A stretch of 64,000 nucleotides of DNA. Origin: Helianthus annuus. Taxonomy: Eukaryota; Streptophyta; Magnoliopsida; Asterales; Asteraceae. Positions within the stretch are counted from its first letter, which is position 1. Every line of letters starts with the position of its first letter. Shown piece by piece: positions 55,031 through 64,000 of this stretch. A program made the position numbers and the translations under genes. The DNA lies in the NCBI RefSeq assembly GCF_002127325.2, contig NC_035443.2, forward strand, positions 32,043,930 through 32,107,929, in the 5' to 3' direction. Under the pieces are notes generated by a model, which saw only the letters and a program-made list of their open reading frames with translations, did no database searches and was not told where the DNA came from.

Positions 55031-58000
55031 CTGTCACACCCGCTCATAGCGGAAGCGCAAGGTGTGACCTGTATGGTTTTCATTGCATAAATATCGATGT
55101 ACATGAACAAACTATATGAATAAAACATACTCCATTGCCATTACATAAGTTTTTCAAAAGATTACAACATAAGTTTAGTGTGTCGGTTACAAACCATTAA
55201 CACAAAAGTAAAGTGTTATTGTTTCATACATTAACATGAAATAAACTACTAAGGTTTAAACCATCATATTTCCGCAAGGAGGCGGAATATAACAGTTAAA
55301 CCCTCCAAAAGATGGCATGGAGTTCTGGTACTTGTTATCTTGACTGAGAATCCCGACATGGTCCTTTAATTCCCTGAAATACATGTTAAGTTTGGAAAAC
55401 ATCAACAAAAGTTGGCGAATTCATGCAGTTTAGTTGTAAAAGATGTATTTAAAATGTAAGTTGTAGTATGTAAAGCGTCAATGAAATCGTTGATCATTAA
55501 TGTTTTGCAAGGACATTAATATGTGTGACGAAAAAGGAAGCAATCCAACCCTAGACGATTTTATGCCGATTCCTATCGACTGGGACACAAAAGCACTCTT
55601 CCGTATGGGTCCACGACCAAGAGTGGGGCTCGCCAAAACCCATTAGATCTAACCACTTGTACCTAGGTCCAAACTGGATTAATGGTGCTTAGATGTATAA
55701 CCCTAATTCGCACATGATCTAAGGTGTTTCATTCCCTAACTTTAACATACGTTGAACATGTATTTTCCCCGATAGTTGTAAAGTTGTAAAACATTTAAAT
55801 GAACAGGGGACATGAACTCACAGTATCGCGTCCTGTGAATAGATGAAACTAAGATCTCACGTGCGGTCGTCCTGAATAGCGTTGCGACCTACAAATGTTC
55901 TTATTTTTGTTAGACACTTCGGTCTTTGTAAATAACTTGAGTACAAGTCTTGTGTCTTATTTGTGTGTAAGACTTGTATGTCTATACTGTTCGTTGAACG
56001 GTGTATTTAGATGAATGAGTTGTTAATCTGTTATATATATATATATATTTCACCAAATATATACATATATGTCATCTTGTATCATGTGAGTTGTATAGTC
56101 GGATTTAGTCCTCTTAATCTCGTGTCTTATATGTATCAATTGTATGATTGTGTTTACAATAATGGTATCATTGGGCCGAGCCCATGTTTTCATGTTTTTG
56201 GGCCCCAAATAGTGTTGGGCCTAAATAGTGTTGGGCCTCAAATAGTGTTGGGCCTCAAATAGTGTTGGGCTGGAATAGTGTTGGGCCTCAAATAGTGTTG
56301 GGCTTAAATAGTGTTGGGCTTGAATAGTGTTGGGCTTGAATAGTGTTGGGCTTGAATAGTGTTGGGCTTGAATAGTGTGGGCCTGAATAGTGTTGGGCTT
56401 GAATAGTGTTGGGCTTGAATAGTGTTGGGCCTTGGCCCATATGTTTGGTATTGGGCTTGGCCCATGAGTTTTTGATATTGGGCTTAGCCCATGTCTTTAT
56501 GTTAAGCCCATTAAGTATAATAAGCCCATTTGTTATAAAATAGCCCACTAGTATAATAAGCCTTTCATTTTTATAAAAAAACCTTTTTATAAAAATTTAC
56601 TAATTACATTTGTTAGTAAATAAAAACATACTAGTTTTTGTAAGTTTATAAACATCCGAAAATTTGTTATCGATAGCATATTTATATTTCGTGTCGAAAA
56701 ATCGTCTAAACATCGTAGTAACTCTTCGGATTGGCAATTCACTTATGTAGTCGTCCGTCGTTCATTTTGACCATAAATGGTGTCCGATTATTTGAATCGT
56801 CCGTAACTCGTTTTAAGGCGTAAATATGTGAAGTCTTGTAAGACTTTAGTCGAAATGTTTATTGTGTTCATTTGTATCATTGTATTCAAGTTCCTAGTTA
56901 TAATACATATAACTAATACAAACATATAACACATAGCCCTTAAGTTGTTAAGTTAACTAAATATATATTTTCTCAAAAATATATATTTATATCAACTTTG
57001 ATTTTATAAAAACTATTCTTAAAAATCTTTTAATCTAATAAAGATTTTGTCAAAAATAATAGTTTTTATAACTTATGATTTTTAAGAAAAACTTGGCCAT
57101 ATTTTATTAGAAATATGGACTTTGCCATGTTTAATAAAAACACATCTTTTCTTATAAAATCACCACAAATCTTCTCATATTTTTCTTAATAAAAACATAA
57201 GAGATTTATAACATAACTTATCAAGATGAACTCATAATCATGTAGGGTTTTGGTATGATCTTTACATATTTTTACTAGTCCAAAAATCATATTTTACTTC
57301 TAGTTTTAACAAGCTTTTTATAAAAACCCATCTTGTATGTTTTCTTTTTATAACTTGTAAAAGCATTATTTTTAGTTAACCACTTTATATACTTTAACAA
57401 AAACAAAGATCATGATCATCCATCTAATCTTTCATGTTAACAAAACCCTTAAACACTTTCATGAACACTTGTTAGATTATGTTTTTAAACATCATCTAAC
57501 AAGTTATTTGTATGCTAATCATCAAAACTAGATCAAATATGCAAGTAATCATCAATAAATCACAACATAAACACACTTTTATATTATGATTATTATTTTG
57601 CTTCTTTATATTTTCATCTTATTTTGTATTGTTCTTTTAGTTATAAGTTGTTCTTTAACAATAAATACATAAACAAGTATGAAAATAAAGGATTTAGAAT
57701 GCTCACTTCTAGCTCTTGGCTAGGGATGATCTAGGTGAAAATGAAAAGCAAAGAATATGAAGATTTGATGGTTGAAAGCCCTTAGATGGATAGAAAAGCT
57801 TGCTTCTACTTGTGGTTGCCTTAGATCCTCCTAAGTTCCATGAAAATGCATCTTGATCATCATGAAAGTGGCTTGAAAATGAAGATGGGTGATGGTGTAT
57901 ATGGACCGAAAATGGGGTATGTTTGGGAGCTTTTGGTGTTGTGAAAATGGAAGGTGAAATGCATGAATGAAAAGCTTAGGAATGAAGTAACTAGTTACTA

Positions 58001-58913
58001 GTAATGATCATATTTCACCACTTGCATCCACTTGCAAGACTTTAGTAACCATCTAGGATATTTGTGGTAACAAGTAAAAAAAATGGGTCCCACAAAGGGG
58101 TGTTGCAACCGTGAATGGGGGGGGGGGGTTTCCTTTGCTTTTCCTTCTTGAATTACTTAGTAAAAATGTTAGAGTTCTTAGTTAGATGTTTTAGGTAGTT
58201 TATAAGTATAAGTGTTTAAGTGTTTAAAGGGTGTTAAATGATCATTACTAGACCATAATGATCCAATTAACACTAGATGATCATAAAAAAAAGATTTGAC
58301 ATTGTTCGGATAATTGTTTCGATTTGTTTCGGTTAGATGTTATTTGAACGCTAAGTTGCGAAACTTGTGTGAATTGATGTAGTTATTGACTCGGATGATA
58401 CCCGAATGTATCCTCACATGAATTATATGTCAAATAATATTTTTACATGTCGTAAAAATATTAAAAAGCTGATTTCAGCAGAATTTCTGCGGAAAAGTGT
58501 TGAAATCATCGCTTTTAGTGCTTTTCGGGCAATTTTTAGTGTTATCGGACTTCGGAAAGGATTTAAATCAAACCCTTGTATTCCTAGTTAGGGTTTAATA
58601 TTTATATGATGTTGGACTTTCGTCTAAGTCCTAAAGATGTCGTTTAGATGATTTCTGCGGATTCTGCTTTTTCGTCAGAATACTAGTTTATTAGGTGCTT
58701 TTCTAGTAGTTTCGATGCATTGTTTAAACTGTTCCAAATGTACTTAATAAAAATGAGTCATATGCATCCTAAGTAAGTATTCCTTGAGTATTCTATGTGT
58801 ATGTCACGAAACAAGCAGTTCGGATGTTCAAAATGAATAAAAATGTAGCTAAAAATATAGCTAAAATGAGTATTTTAAGTGTGAAAAGTTACCGTAAAGT
58901 GGCAGTTGTCACA
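55031..58913 (-). mobile_element. Tekay 5' LTR
   Basis: This 3883-bp copy differs from the 3' LTR by about five substitutions (for example AACG/AGCG, AAGTAC/AATTAC, GTATT/GCATT, TGTAAG/TGCAAG) and by repeat and homopolymer lengths. Its right end, TGTCACA at 58907-58913, is followed by CTTTA. Confidence 0.93.
56205..56435. repeat. 16-bp minisatellite in the Tekay 5' LTR (14 units)
   Basis: The same AATAGTGTTGGGCTTG-like array as at 45660 has one unit fewer, and a T is missing in one unit (AGTGTGGG at about 56374). Confidence 0.9.
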
Positions 58914-60110
58914 CTTTAATTGTCAAGAAGTCGGACATGTGTTTTATAACTGTCCGCACAAAAGTCCTAAGCATGTTCATGCTCACAAACCCGAAATGGT
59001 CAAACCAACTGTATCAAAATCTGCTTCAAAATTTGAAATCAAATAGATTTTAAAGAAAGTTAAACCTATTAAATCTCAATATCAACCGGTAAAAGCTAAA
59101 CATTTAGAAACAAGTGAAACTTCAGGTGTTAAAATTAAAGCCGCTAACTCAAAGATTTATTTTTAGAAAAACTTTATTGAGTAAGTAGAGCTGGGTTGCC
59201 AAGAAAGTTGACACTTCAGGGTCAGTTGTTAAAAATGAGTGTTTAAGTGAGAAGTTAGTGAAAAGTGAGGATGTTGTAGAAACTGGAGAACCCAAGACTA
59301 ACAAGGCTTGGGTTTCCATCTATAACTAATCCGTTTCTTGCTTGTGCAGGGGCTCTTAAGATCCACATTTTCAAAGTGGATTATGGATAGTGGAGCATCC
59401 CATCACATGACAGGAATGATTGCCCTGTTATACGTTGTCAGACCAATTAAGGGTGGGTACGTCGGATTTGCGGGTAACCAAGGAGGAAGGATTGTTGGAG
59501 AAGGAACTTTGACTATTGGGATGTTTCATTTGATAACGTGAACTACATCGCCGAATTTGAGAACAATATGTGGCGTGTTTCACATATTTGTGACAAGAAG
59601 TTCTTCACTCACTTTACTGACAAGGAGTGCATGATATTGAAACCAGGATTTATTATTCCAGAAGAGTGGATTCATATGCATGTTGTGAGAGAAAATAACT
59701 TATATGTTCTTGATATGAGTACCCCTACCACTACTTCAAAGACCGCTCAGTGTTTCGTCATGAAAGCTACAAAGAAGGAATCTGTCCTTTGGCACAAAAA
59801 ATGGGTCATATTCACGTGAGAATTAAATGAATTACTTGGTTCATAACAATCTTGTGACTGGTGTGAACGTAAAAAGTTTCAATATGAATGATGATTGCGT
59901 CAGTTGCAAGAAATGCAAGCAACAGAAGAAGTCACATTCAATTAAATTTTTCAATTCTATCAAGTTGCCATTGAAGAAGCTCCACATGGATTTATTTGGT
60001 CCGGTGAACGTCAAAAGTGTTACAGGTGATTTATTTTGTCCGGTGAATATCAATAACTACATTAAAGTTGTAACTTATTTTCAAAATACATATTTTTCCA
60101 AAAAAAAAAA
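58914..60110 (+). pseudogene. Copia3 gag end, protease and start of integrase (broken)
   Basis: After the CTTTA duplication the second knuckle is completed (NCQEVGHVFYNCP). The gag then continues to WVSIYN and TAA at 59327-59329. CCGTTTCTTGCTTGTGCAG follows (acceptor-like, to about 59349), then protease WIMDSGASHHMTG (about 59379-59417), GAG-pre-integrase (ILKPGFIIPEEWIHMH, then ESVLWHKKW), the Cys-rich integrase finger (CVSCKKCKQQKKSH) and [13 protein letters not shown], the first integrase aspartate. A short segment containing GTCCGGTGAA is duplicated at about 59998-60047, after which coding homology ends. Reverse transcriptase and RNase H are missing. Frame changes and stops are frequent. 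Confidence 0.8.
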
Positions 60111-60349
60111 ATTATTAATTTAGAGTGTAGGATAAAGTGTAGGATAGATTCTGACATTTGTACTATAAATTCGATAAATGTGTATGATAAAATGGAATTG
60201 AGTAATTAATTAGAGAGAAAATAATTAATGTAAAGAGTTATAAACTATTTAATATTTTTTTTCACTATTATACTTTTTTCTTCTTAAATATATTTTCTTC
60301 TCATTTGATCCCCTTCTCTCTGTGTGTGTGTGTGTGTATATATATATAT
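60111..60349. other. AT-rich spacer with (GT)n(TA)n tract
   Basis: No coding content is seen. A (TG)n tract at 60320-60337 passes into (TA)n at 60337-60350, which is the left flank of the next element. Confidence 0.5.
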
Positions 60350-60776
60350 AGGGGATGGTTTAAATGAGAACGCTAAATATTGTGAGAACCGTGAGAACAA
60401 ATGAAAAAACCATGAGAACTTGGTCAAAAACAATTCAAATTCAAATTTTTTTTTCTACACTTATCATTATTATTCGAATACAATGTTAGAAATTTAATTT
60501 AAACGTTTAAATTTACGTGAATTCGTAAATAAAGAAAATTTACACATGTGTAAGTTTGCCATTTACACATGTGTAAATCTGTTATATTTACACATGTGTA
60601 AAAAATCTAAAAAGAGTGATTTTGAAAGGAGAAATGAATTATTTGATGTTATAAATTCTTGTTTTGATGTTATATCTTAATTACAATAAGGTTTGTATTA
60701 AAAAAATTGGTTTTGATTGGTTTTTTCATTCGTTCTCACGGTTCTCGCAATATTTAGCGTTCTCAAGATAACCCTC

Positions 60777-60780
<4 letters not shown>
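60350..60780. mobile_element. MITE-like element between (TA)n tracts (GAGAAC type)
   Basis: The left end AGGGGATGGTTTAAATGAGA and the complement of the right end (AGGGGAGGGTTATCTTGAGA) pair over about 65 bp, sharing GAACGCTAAATATTG and GTGAGAAC. The core carries three copies of the palindrome TTTACACATGTGTAAA, partly degenerate, at 60538-60602. (TA)n lies on both sides. The layout parallels the element at 10611. Confidence 0.75.
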
Positions 60781-60834
<54 letters not shown>

Positions 60835-60835
<1 letters not shown>

Positions 60836-61479
60836 GGTAAAGAGTAAAATACAAATGCGCTTATTGTACGATACATACGTGATCATCCCAACCGTTAGAT
60901 CAGGTGCAGATCTGGTGCGAATTCAATACATATCGCATGTGAAAAAATGGTTAGCATGGGGTAGTGTGAAAAATGGCATGGGGTAATGTGAAAAATGGCA
61001 TGGGATGTGTAGAATCGCATGTGGAAGATTGAATATCGCATGTGAAAAAATGGCTAGCATGGGGTAATGTGGAAAATGGCATGGGGTGTGTAGAATCGCA
61101 TGTGGAAAATTGAATACCGCATGTAAAAAAATGGCATGGGGTAATGTGAAAAATGGCATGGGGTGTGTAGAATCGCATGTGGAAAATTGAATATCGCATG
61201 TGAAAAAATGGCTAGCATGGGGTAATGTGAAAAATGGCATGGGGTGTGTAGAATCGCATGTGGAAAATTGAATATCGCATGTGAAAAAATTGTTAGCATG
61301 GGGTAGTGTGAAAAATGGCATGGGGTGTGTAGATGGAGAAAATCGCATGTGGAAGATTGAATTCGAACAGCTCATACAGTTCGCATGGAGGTATTAAATC
61401 GCATGGGAGATGAAGATTTAACGGCTAGGGTTATCGCGTACGTAATGTACGGTAAGCCCTATTGTACGTTAACTGACCC

Positions 61480-61481
<2 letters not shown>
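60835..61481. mobile_element. Inverted-repeat element with internal 77-81 bp tandem repeats
   Basis: Left TGTACGATACATACGTGATC with AACCGTTAGATC pairs with the right-hand complement (GTACATTACGTACGCGAT with AGCCGTTAAATC). Between them about five units containing AATCGCATGTGGAAAATTGA and GCATGGGGTAATGTGAAAAA occur (GAATCGCATG starts at 61012, 61093, 61170 and 61251). (TA)n on the left and (CT)n(TA)n on the right flank it. The histidine/proline-rich open frames on the - strand only translate the repeat. Confidence 0.7.
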
Positions 61482-61523
<42 letters not shown>

Positions 61524-61736
61524 TTATGTGTATGTGTTTGCTATGTTAAGCTCGAGAATAGCATTCCTCCAACTAGTCTTTAGCTTGTGATCTCCGTTTG
61601 CCAAAGCTAGCTCCTCCAGTCACAGCTCGTTTCTTCGATTGAACCCTAGCTGCAACTCAATTCCCTTCGAGCTGCAACTCGCATCTTCAACTTCGAGGCT
61701 GACAACAAGCACTCCCTCCTAACATCAGCGTTATTC
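61482..61736. other. Low-copy-looking sequence interrupted by a hAT-like insert
   Basis: After a (CT)n(TA)n tract the DNA is more balanced in composition. It reads like an untranslated leader or pseudogene (repeated AGCTGCAACTC at about 61647 and 61670). It continues after the insert at 62399. No gene is recognised. Confidence 0.3.
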
Positions 61737-61744
61737 ATTCCAAT

Positions 61745-62390
61745 CTATGTAGCATGGGAACGAGTACGTGACTAGGGTACAGGGACGATACAGGTACGGG
61801 AAACGGCAAAACTCAAAAATCTAAAATACGGGTACGGCAAAAAAAATATAAAAAATAGCTATTTATAATTTATATATACACATATAATGTTAGTTTTATA
61901 TTTTTCATGTAATAATTTATAAAATTAAGGACTAAAAATAAACTAGTGAAAATAAAGAAGGTTAAATATTAAAATGTACAAACTAGTTTTACAAATTTAT
62001 GTTAATTTTTACAGGTTTTAAAGAATAAATAGAAACTAGTGAAAGATAGATGGACTAAATGTCAAAATACATAAAGTTGCATAACCCTAAAGCCTAAAAA
62101 CCCAGCCGTTGTCCACTGTCTTCCTCATCTTCTTCTGCTCTTCATCTTCTTTTTTCTGGAAACCCTAAAAGTGAAAGGAAACGTTTGGTTGCCACTGTCT
62201 TCCTCATCTTCTTTTGCTCTTCATCTTCTTCTTCCTGAAAACCCTAAAAATGAAAGGAAACGTTTGGTTGCCGTCCCCCGATTTCAGGATACGTTTTGGA
62301 AACATCCCCAGCCATCTTCATGGCGTTTCCGTTCCCAAACCGTCCCCAGGACGGGTACTAGAGGCCGATAGCCGTCCCCGTGCTTCATAG
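61745..62390. mobile_element. Non-autonomous hAT-like element, 8-bp target duplication ATTCCAAT
   Basis: ATTCCAAT flanks the 646-bp insert on both sides (61737-61744 and 62391-62398). The ends CTATGTAGCATGGGAACG and the complement of the right end (CTATGAAGCACGGGGACG) are imperfect terminal inverted repeats. The right half holds two tandem copies, about 79 bp apart, of a segment with TTCCTCATCTTCTT, AACCCTAAAA and GAAAGGAAACGTTTGGTTGC (62113-62272). No transposase is encoded. An 8-bp duplication is typical of the hAT superfamily. Confidence 0.8.
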
Positions 62391-62398
62391 ATTCCAAT

Positions 62399-62835
62399 AC
62401 TTTTGCACAGTTCTCACTTAACTTTTTGTCGCATCTTGCTTGTTCTCGGCCGTGACACACGGAAAGAACTTCGACTCAAAGCAAGCCACGGCTAACATGC
62501 CACGTCTCGCGACTTCGATTCAAGTGTTGAATTCCAACACAAAGCTTTGCAATGTACATGTCTTCACTTTGTTTGCTTCCCTTATCACTTTATCATTATC
62601 CTACATAATGTCTGGAATTTTTTAGTCTACAGTAATCAGTGTTGCATTTTATCAAGGAAGATGTGTTTTATGAGAGCATGAAACAAAAGATTGATATACA
62701 CTTTAATTCGACAACGTTCTTTCACATGATCTTACAGTTAAATATTCCTAGGACTCATTATCTATGTGTTTTGTTTAGTATATTGTACTTTACTTGTATT
62801 GTTATGTGTACCTATATAAGGTGTTGCTTTTGTAT
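62399..62835. other. Unassigned sequence with short open frames
   Basis: An open frame of about 60 codons on the + strand (62440-62625) lacks an ATG start and matches nothing I recognise. The hydrophobic frame at 62639-62881 is AT-driven. This may be a degraded host gene. I see no convincing exon or promoter. Confidence 0.3.
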
Positions 62836-63790
62836 AAAAACTAGGATTGCGACCCGTCGCAATACGGCGGGGAATCTTTAGTTATAACTAAGTCGATTTA
62901 GGACCTGCACGTTATGTTAAACTTGTCAAACGGGAAAAAATAGACGATGTAAAAACGTTCACCGACACACGCACGTTGCGTCGTGTTAACTCGCAAAATT
63001 AGAACGAAACGTTAAAACGCTAAACCAAAGACGCACGTTGCGATGTGTTAAGTCACAAAATTTAGAATCAAGCATAAAGCGAAAAATGTGTGTAAAATGA
63101 AAACTATAAAGGACCAATTTAAAAGTAAAAAAAGTTATGAGGATAGATTGCAAAAAAAAAAATAAATAAATAAATAAATAAAAGGTTTCAGGTTAGAAAT
63201 AATAAAACAAATGGTTTGGGGTTAAAAGTAATTTATGAAATACTTTTGGGTGAAAAGTAAAAAAAAAAATCAATTTTTTTAAAACCCCCAAAGCCAACGT
63301 TACGACAACCATATACATAACTTTTTTTCTTTGAAAAACCCCAAAGCACACCCCGCGTTGCGGCGGAGCGTAAAACATTGTCAAATAGTACTAATGTCAC
63401 ACAACCGTCATCGACCACCAACACTGACTCGACCTAGGGTATGCGTGTTGCGACGAACCTGTCAAATATGGGAAAATAGAGGTAAAAACATTGAACCACA
63501 CATACACGTTGCGTCGTATTAACTCGAAAAAATTTAGAACTATACGTAAAACGAAAATTTACGAAAGATGAAAAGTATAAGTGACAAAAGTTACGAAGTT
63601 AAATTGCAAATAATAAAAAGTTTTTGGTTAAAGTTAAAAAACAAATTATGTAGGGTTAAAATTGAAAAAGGTAAAAACCTTTGGATTAAAGTAAAAAAAT
63701 CAAGTTTTTTTTTTTTAGGAAAACTCACAAAGCTCAATGTACAACTATTGATGCACAAAAAACTTGAAAAGTTATATATGGAATAATTAC
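62836..63790. repeat. Degenerate repeat region with CACGTTGCG motif
   Basis: AAAACTAGGATTGCGACCCG opens the region. CACGTTGCG followed by a GTGTTAACTCG-like phrase and TTTAGAA recurs at about 62972, 63034 and 63505, with a CGTGTTGCGAC variant at 63444. Related A-rich tails (AAAACGAAAA, AAAGTATAA, AAAGTTA) follow. A CCCCGCGTTGCGGCGG word lies at about 63351. The units look like several decayed copies of one dispersed element. The class is unknown. Confidence 0.5.
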
Positions 63791-64000
63791 CATAACTGAA
63801 TACATACTATATCTCTCTCTAATCATCTGTTTCACAACTACAGGATTCTCGAGTATAGTATGGTTTTTAAATGTTATCATGATATGAATGTTTAACTTAT
63901 ATTAATCATATCCTTTACAAATGGCATAATGATTTGCGATGACTTCTAAATGATGAATATTAAACTTTCCAAAACTATTGGTATACGACTATACGTCATT
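63791..64000. other. AT-rich sequence at the window edge
   Basis: No gene, repeat boundary or RNA is seen. Confidence 0.5.

Larger units (their letters stand above)
44488..58913 (-). mobile_element. Tekay-type chromovirus (Ty3/gypsy), apparently intact, 14.4 kb
   Basis: The LTRs are 44488-48387 (3', 3900 bp) and 55031-58913 (5', 3883 bp), with perfect CTTTA duplications at 44483-44487 and 58914-58918. Reading leftwards: primer-binding site, ORF0 with one frameshift, gag-pol with a predicted 100-bp intron and a C-terminal chromodomain, polypurine tract. I noticed about five substitutions plus repeat-length changes between the LTRs, so insertion was very recent. It is inserted in the second zinc-knuckle codons of Copia3 gag. 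Confidence 0.93.

Noticed and set aside
60923..61375. Histidine/phenylalanine/proline-rich open frames on the - strand
   Set aside because: They are translations of the 77-81 bp tandem array and repeat in every frame.

Overview
The window is plant nuclear DNA with no intact cellular gene that I can recognise. It is a block of nested transposable elements. AT-rich spacers, (TA)n tracts, Ty1/copia and Ty3/gypsy LTR elements, a LINE tail, tRNA-derived SINEs and small inverted-repeat elements all point to a eudicot. The extra ORFs (an acidic ORF upstream of a Tekay gag, and a large ORF downstream of a copia pol) resemble proteins I associate with Asteraceae genomes. That family assignment is recalled pattern, not a search result.

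Layout. 1-8214 is old, degenerate sequence: a GGTTTGG/CCAAACC element end (1-785), two fold-back elements (1311-1676 and about 1699-2740), a 5'-truncated LINE with a 17-bp target duplication (3432-3944), a further inverted-repeat element (about 4899-5425), a SINE-like insert with an 18-bp duplication (6146-6536) and a second SINE (about 7752-8000). 8215-12662 holds truncated gypsy pieces: a Tat-like 3' LTR and a 3-kb Tekay-like 5' LTR that carries a small MITE.

From 12663 to about 60100 one old, broken copia element (Copia3, + strand) has been split repeatedly. (a) A solo LTR lies at 12905-15360, with GAGAT on both sides. (b) Copia1 (15678-42795, - strand) has gag but no pol. Copia1 was itself hit by a Tat-clade gypsy element in its 3' LTR (15882-23051, + strand) and by Copia2 in its gag (27126-39866, + strand, ATTGC on both sides). 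(c) A Tekay-type chromovirus (44488-58913, - strand, CTTTA on both sides) lies inside the second zinc-knuckle codons of Copia3. LTR divergence agrees with the nesting: Copia1 LTRs differ by indels and substitutions, the Tat LTRs at about 13 sites in 875, Copia2 at 1 site in 387, and Tekay at about five substitutions in about 3.9 kb.

Two elements look close to functional. The Tekay element encodes one uninterrupted gag-pol-chromodomain polyprotein if a 100-bp GT-AG intron in gag is removed. It also has an extra acidic/proline-rich ORF upstream of gag. Copia2 has a gag with one in-frame TAG, an intact pol in another frame behind a splice-acceptor-like motif, and a third ORF of 866 codons with its own TATA-like box and an acceptor-like CAG just before its ATG. 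The third ORF and the apparent use of splicing are the most interesting parts of the window.

60101-64000 holds two elements flanked by (TA)n tracts, one of them with an internal 77-81 bp tandem repeat, a 646-bp hAT-like element with the 8-bp duplication ATTCCAAT, and a degenerate repeat region rich in a CACGTTGCG motif. No tRNA, rRNA or CRISPR features were found.
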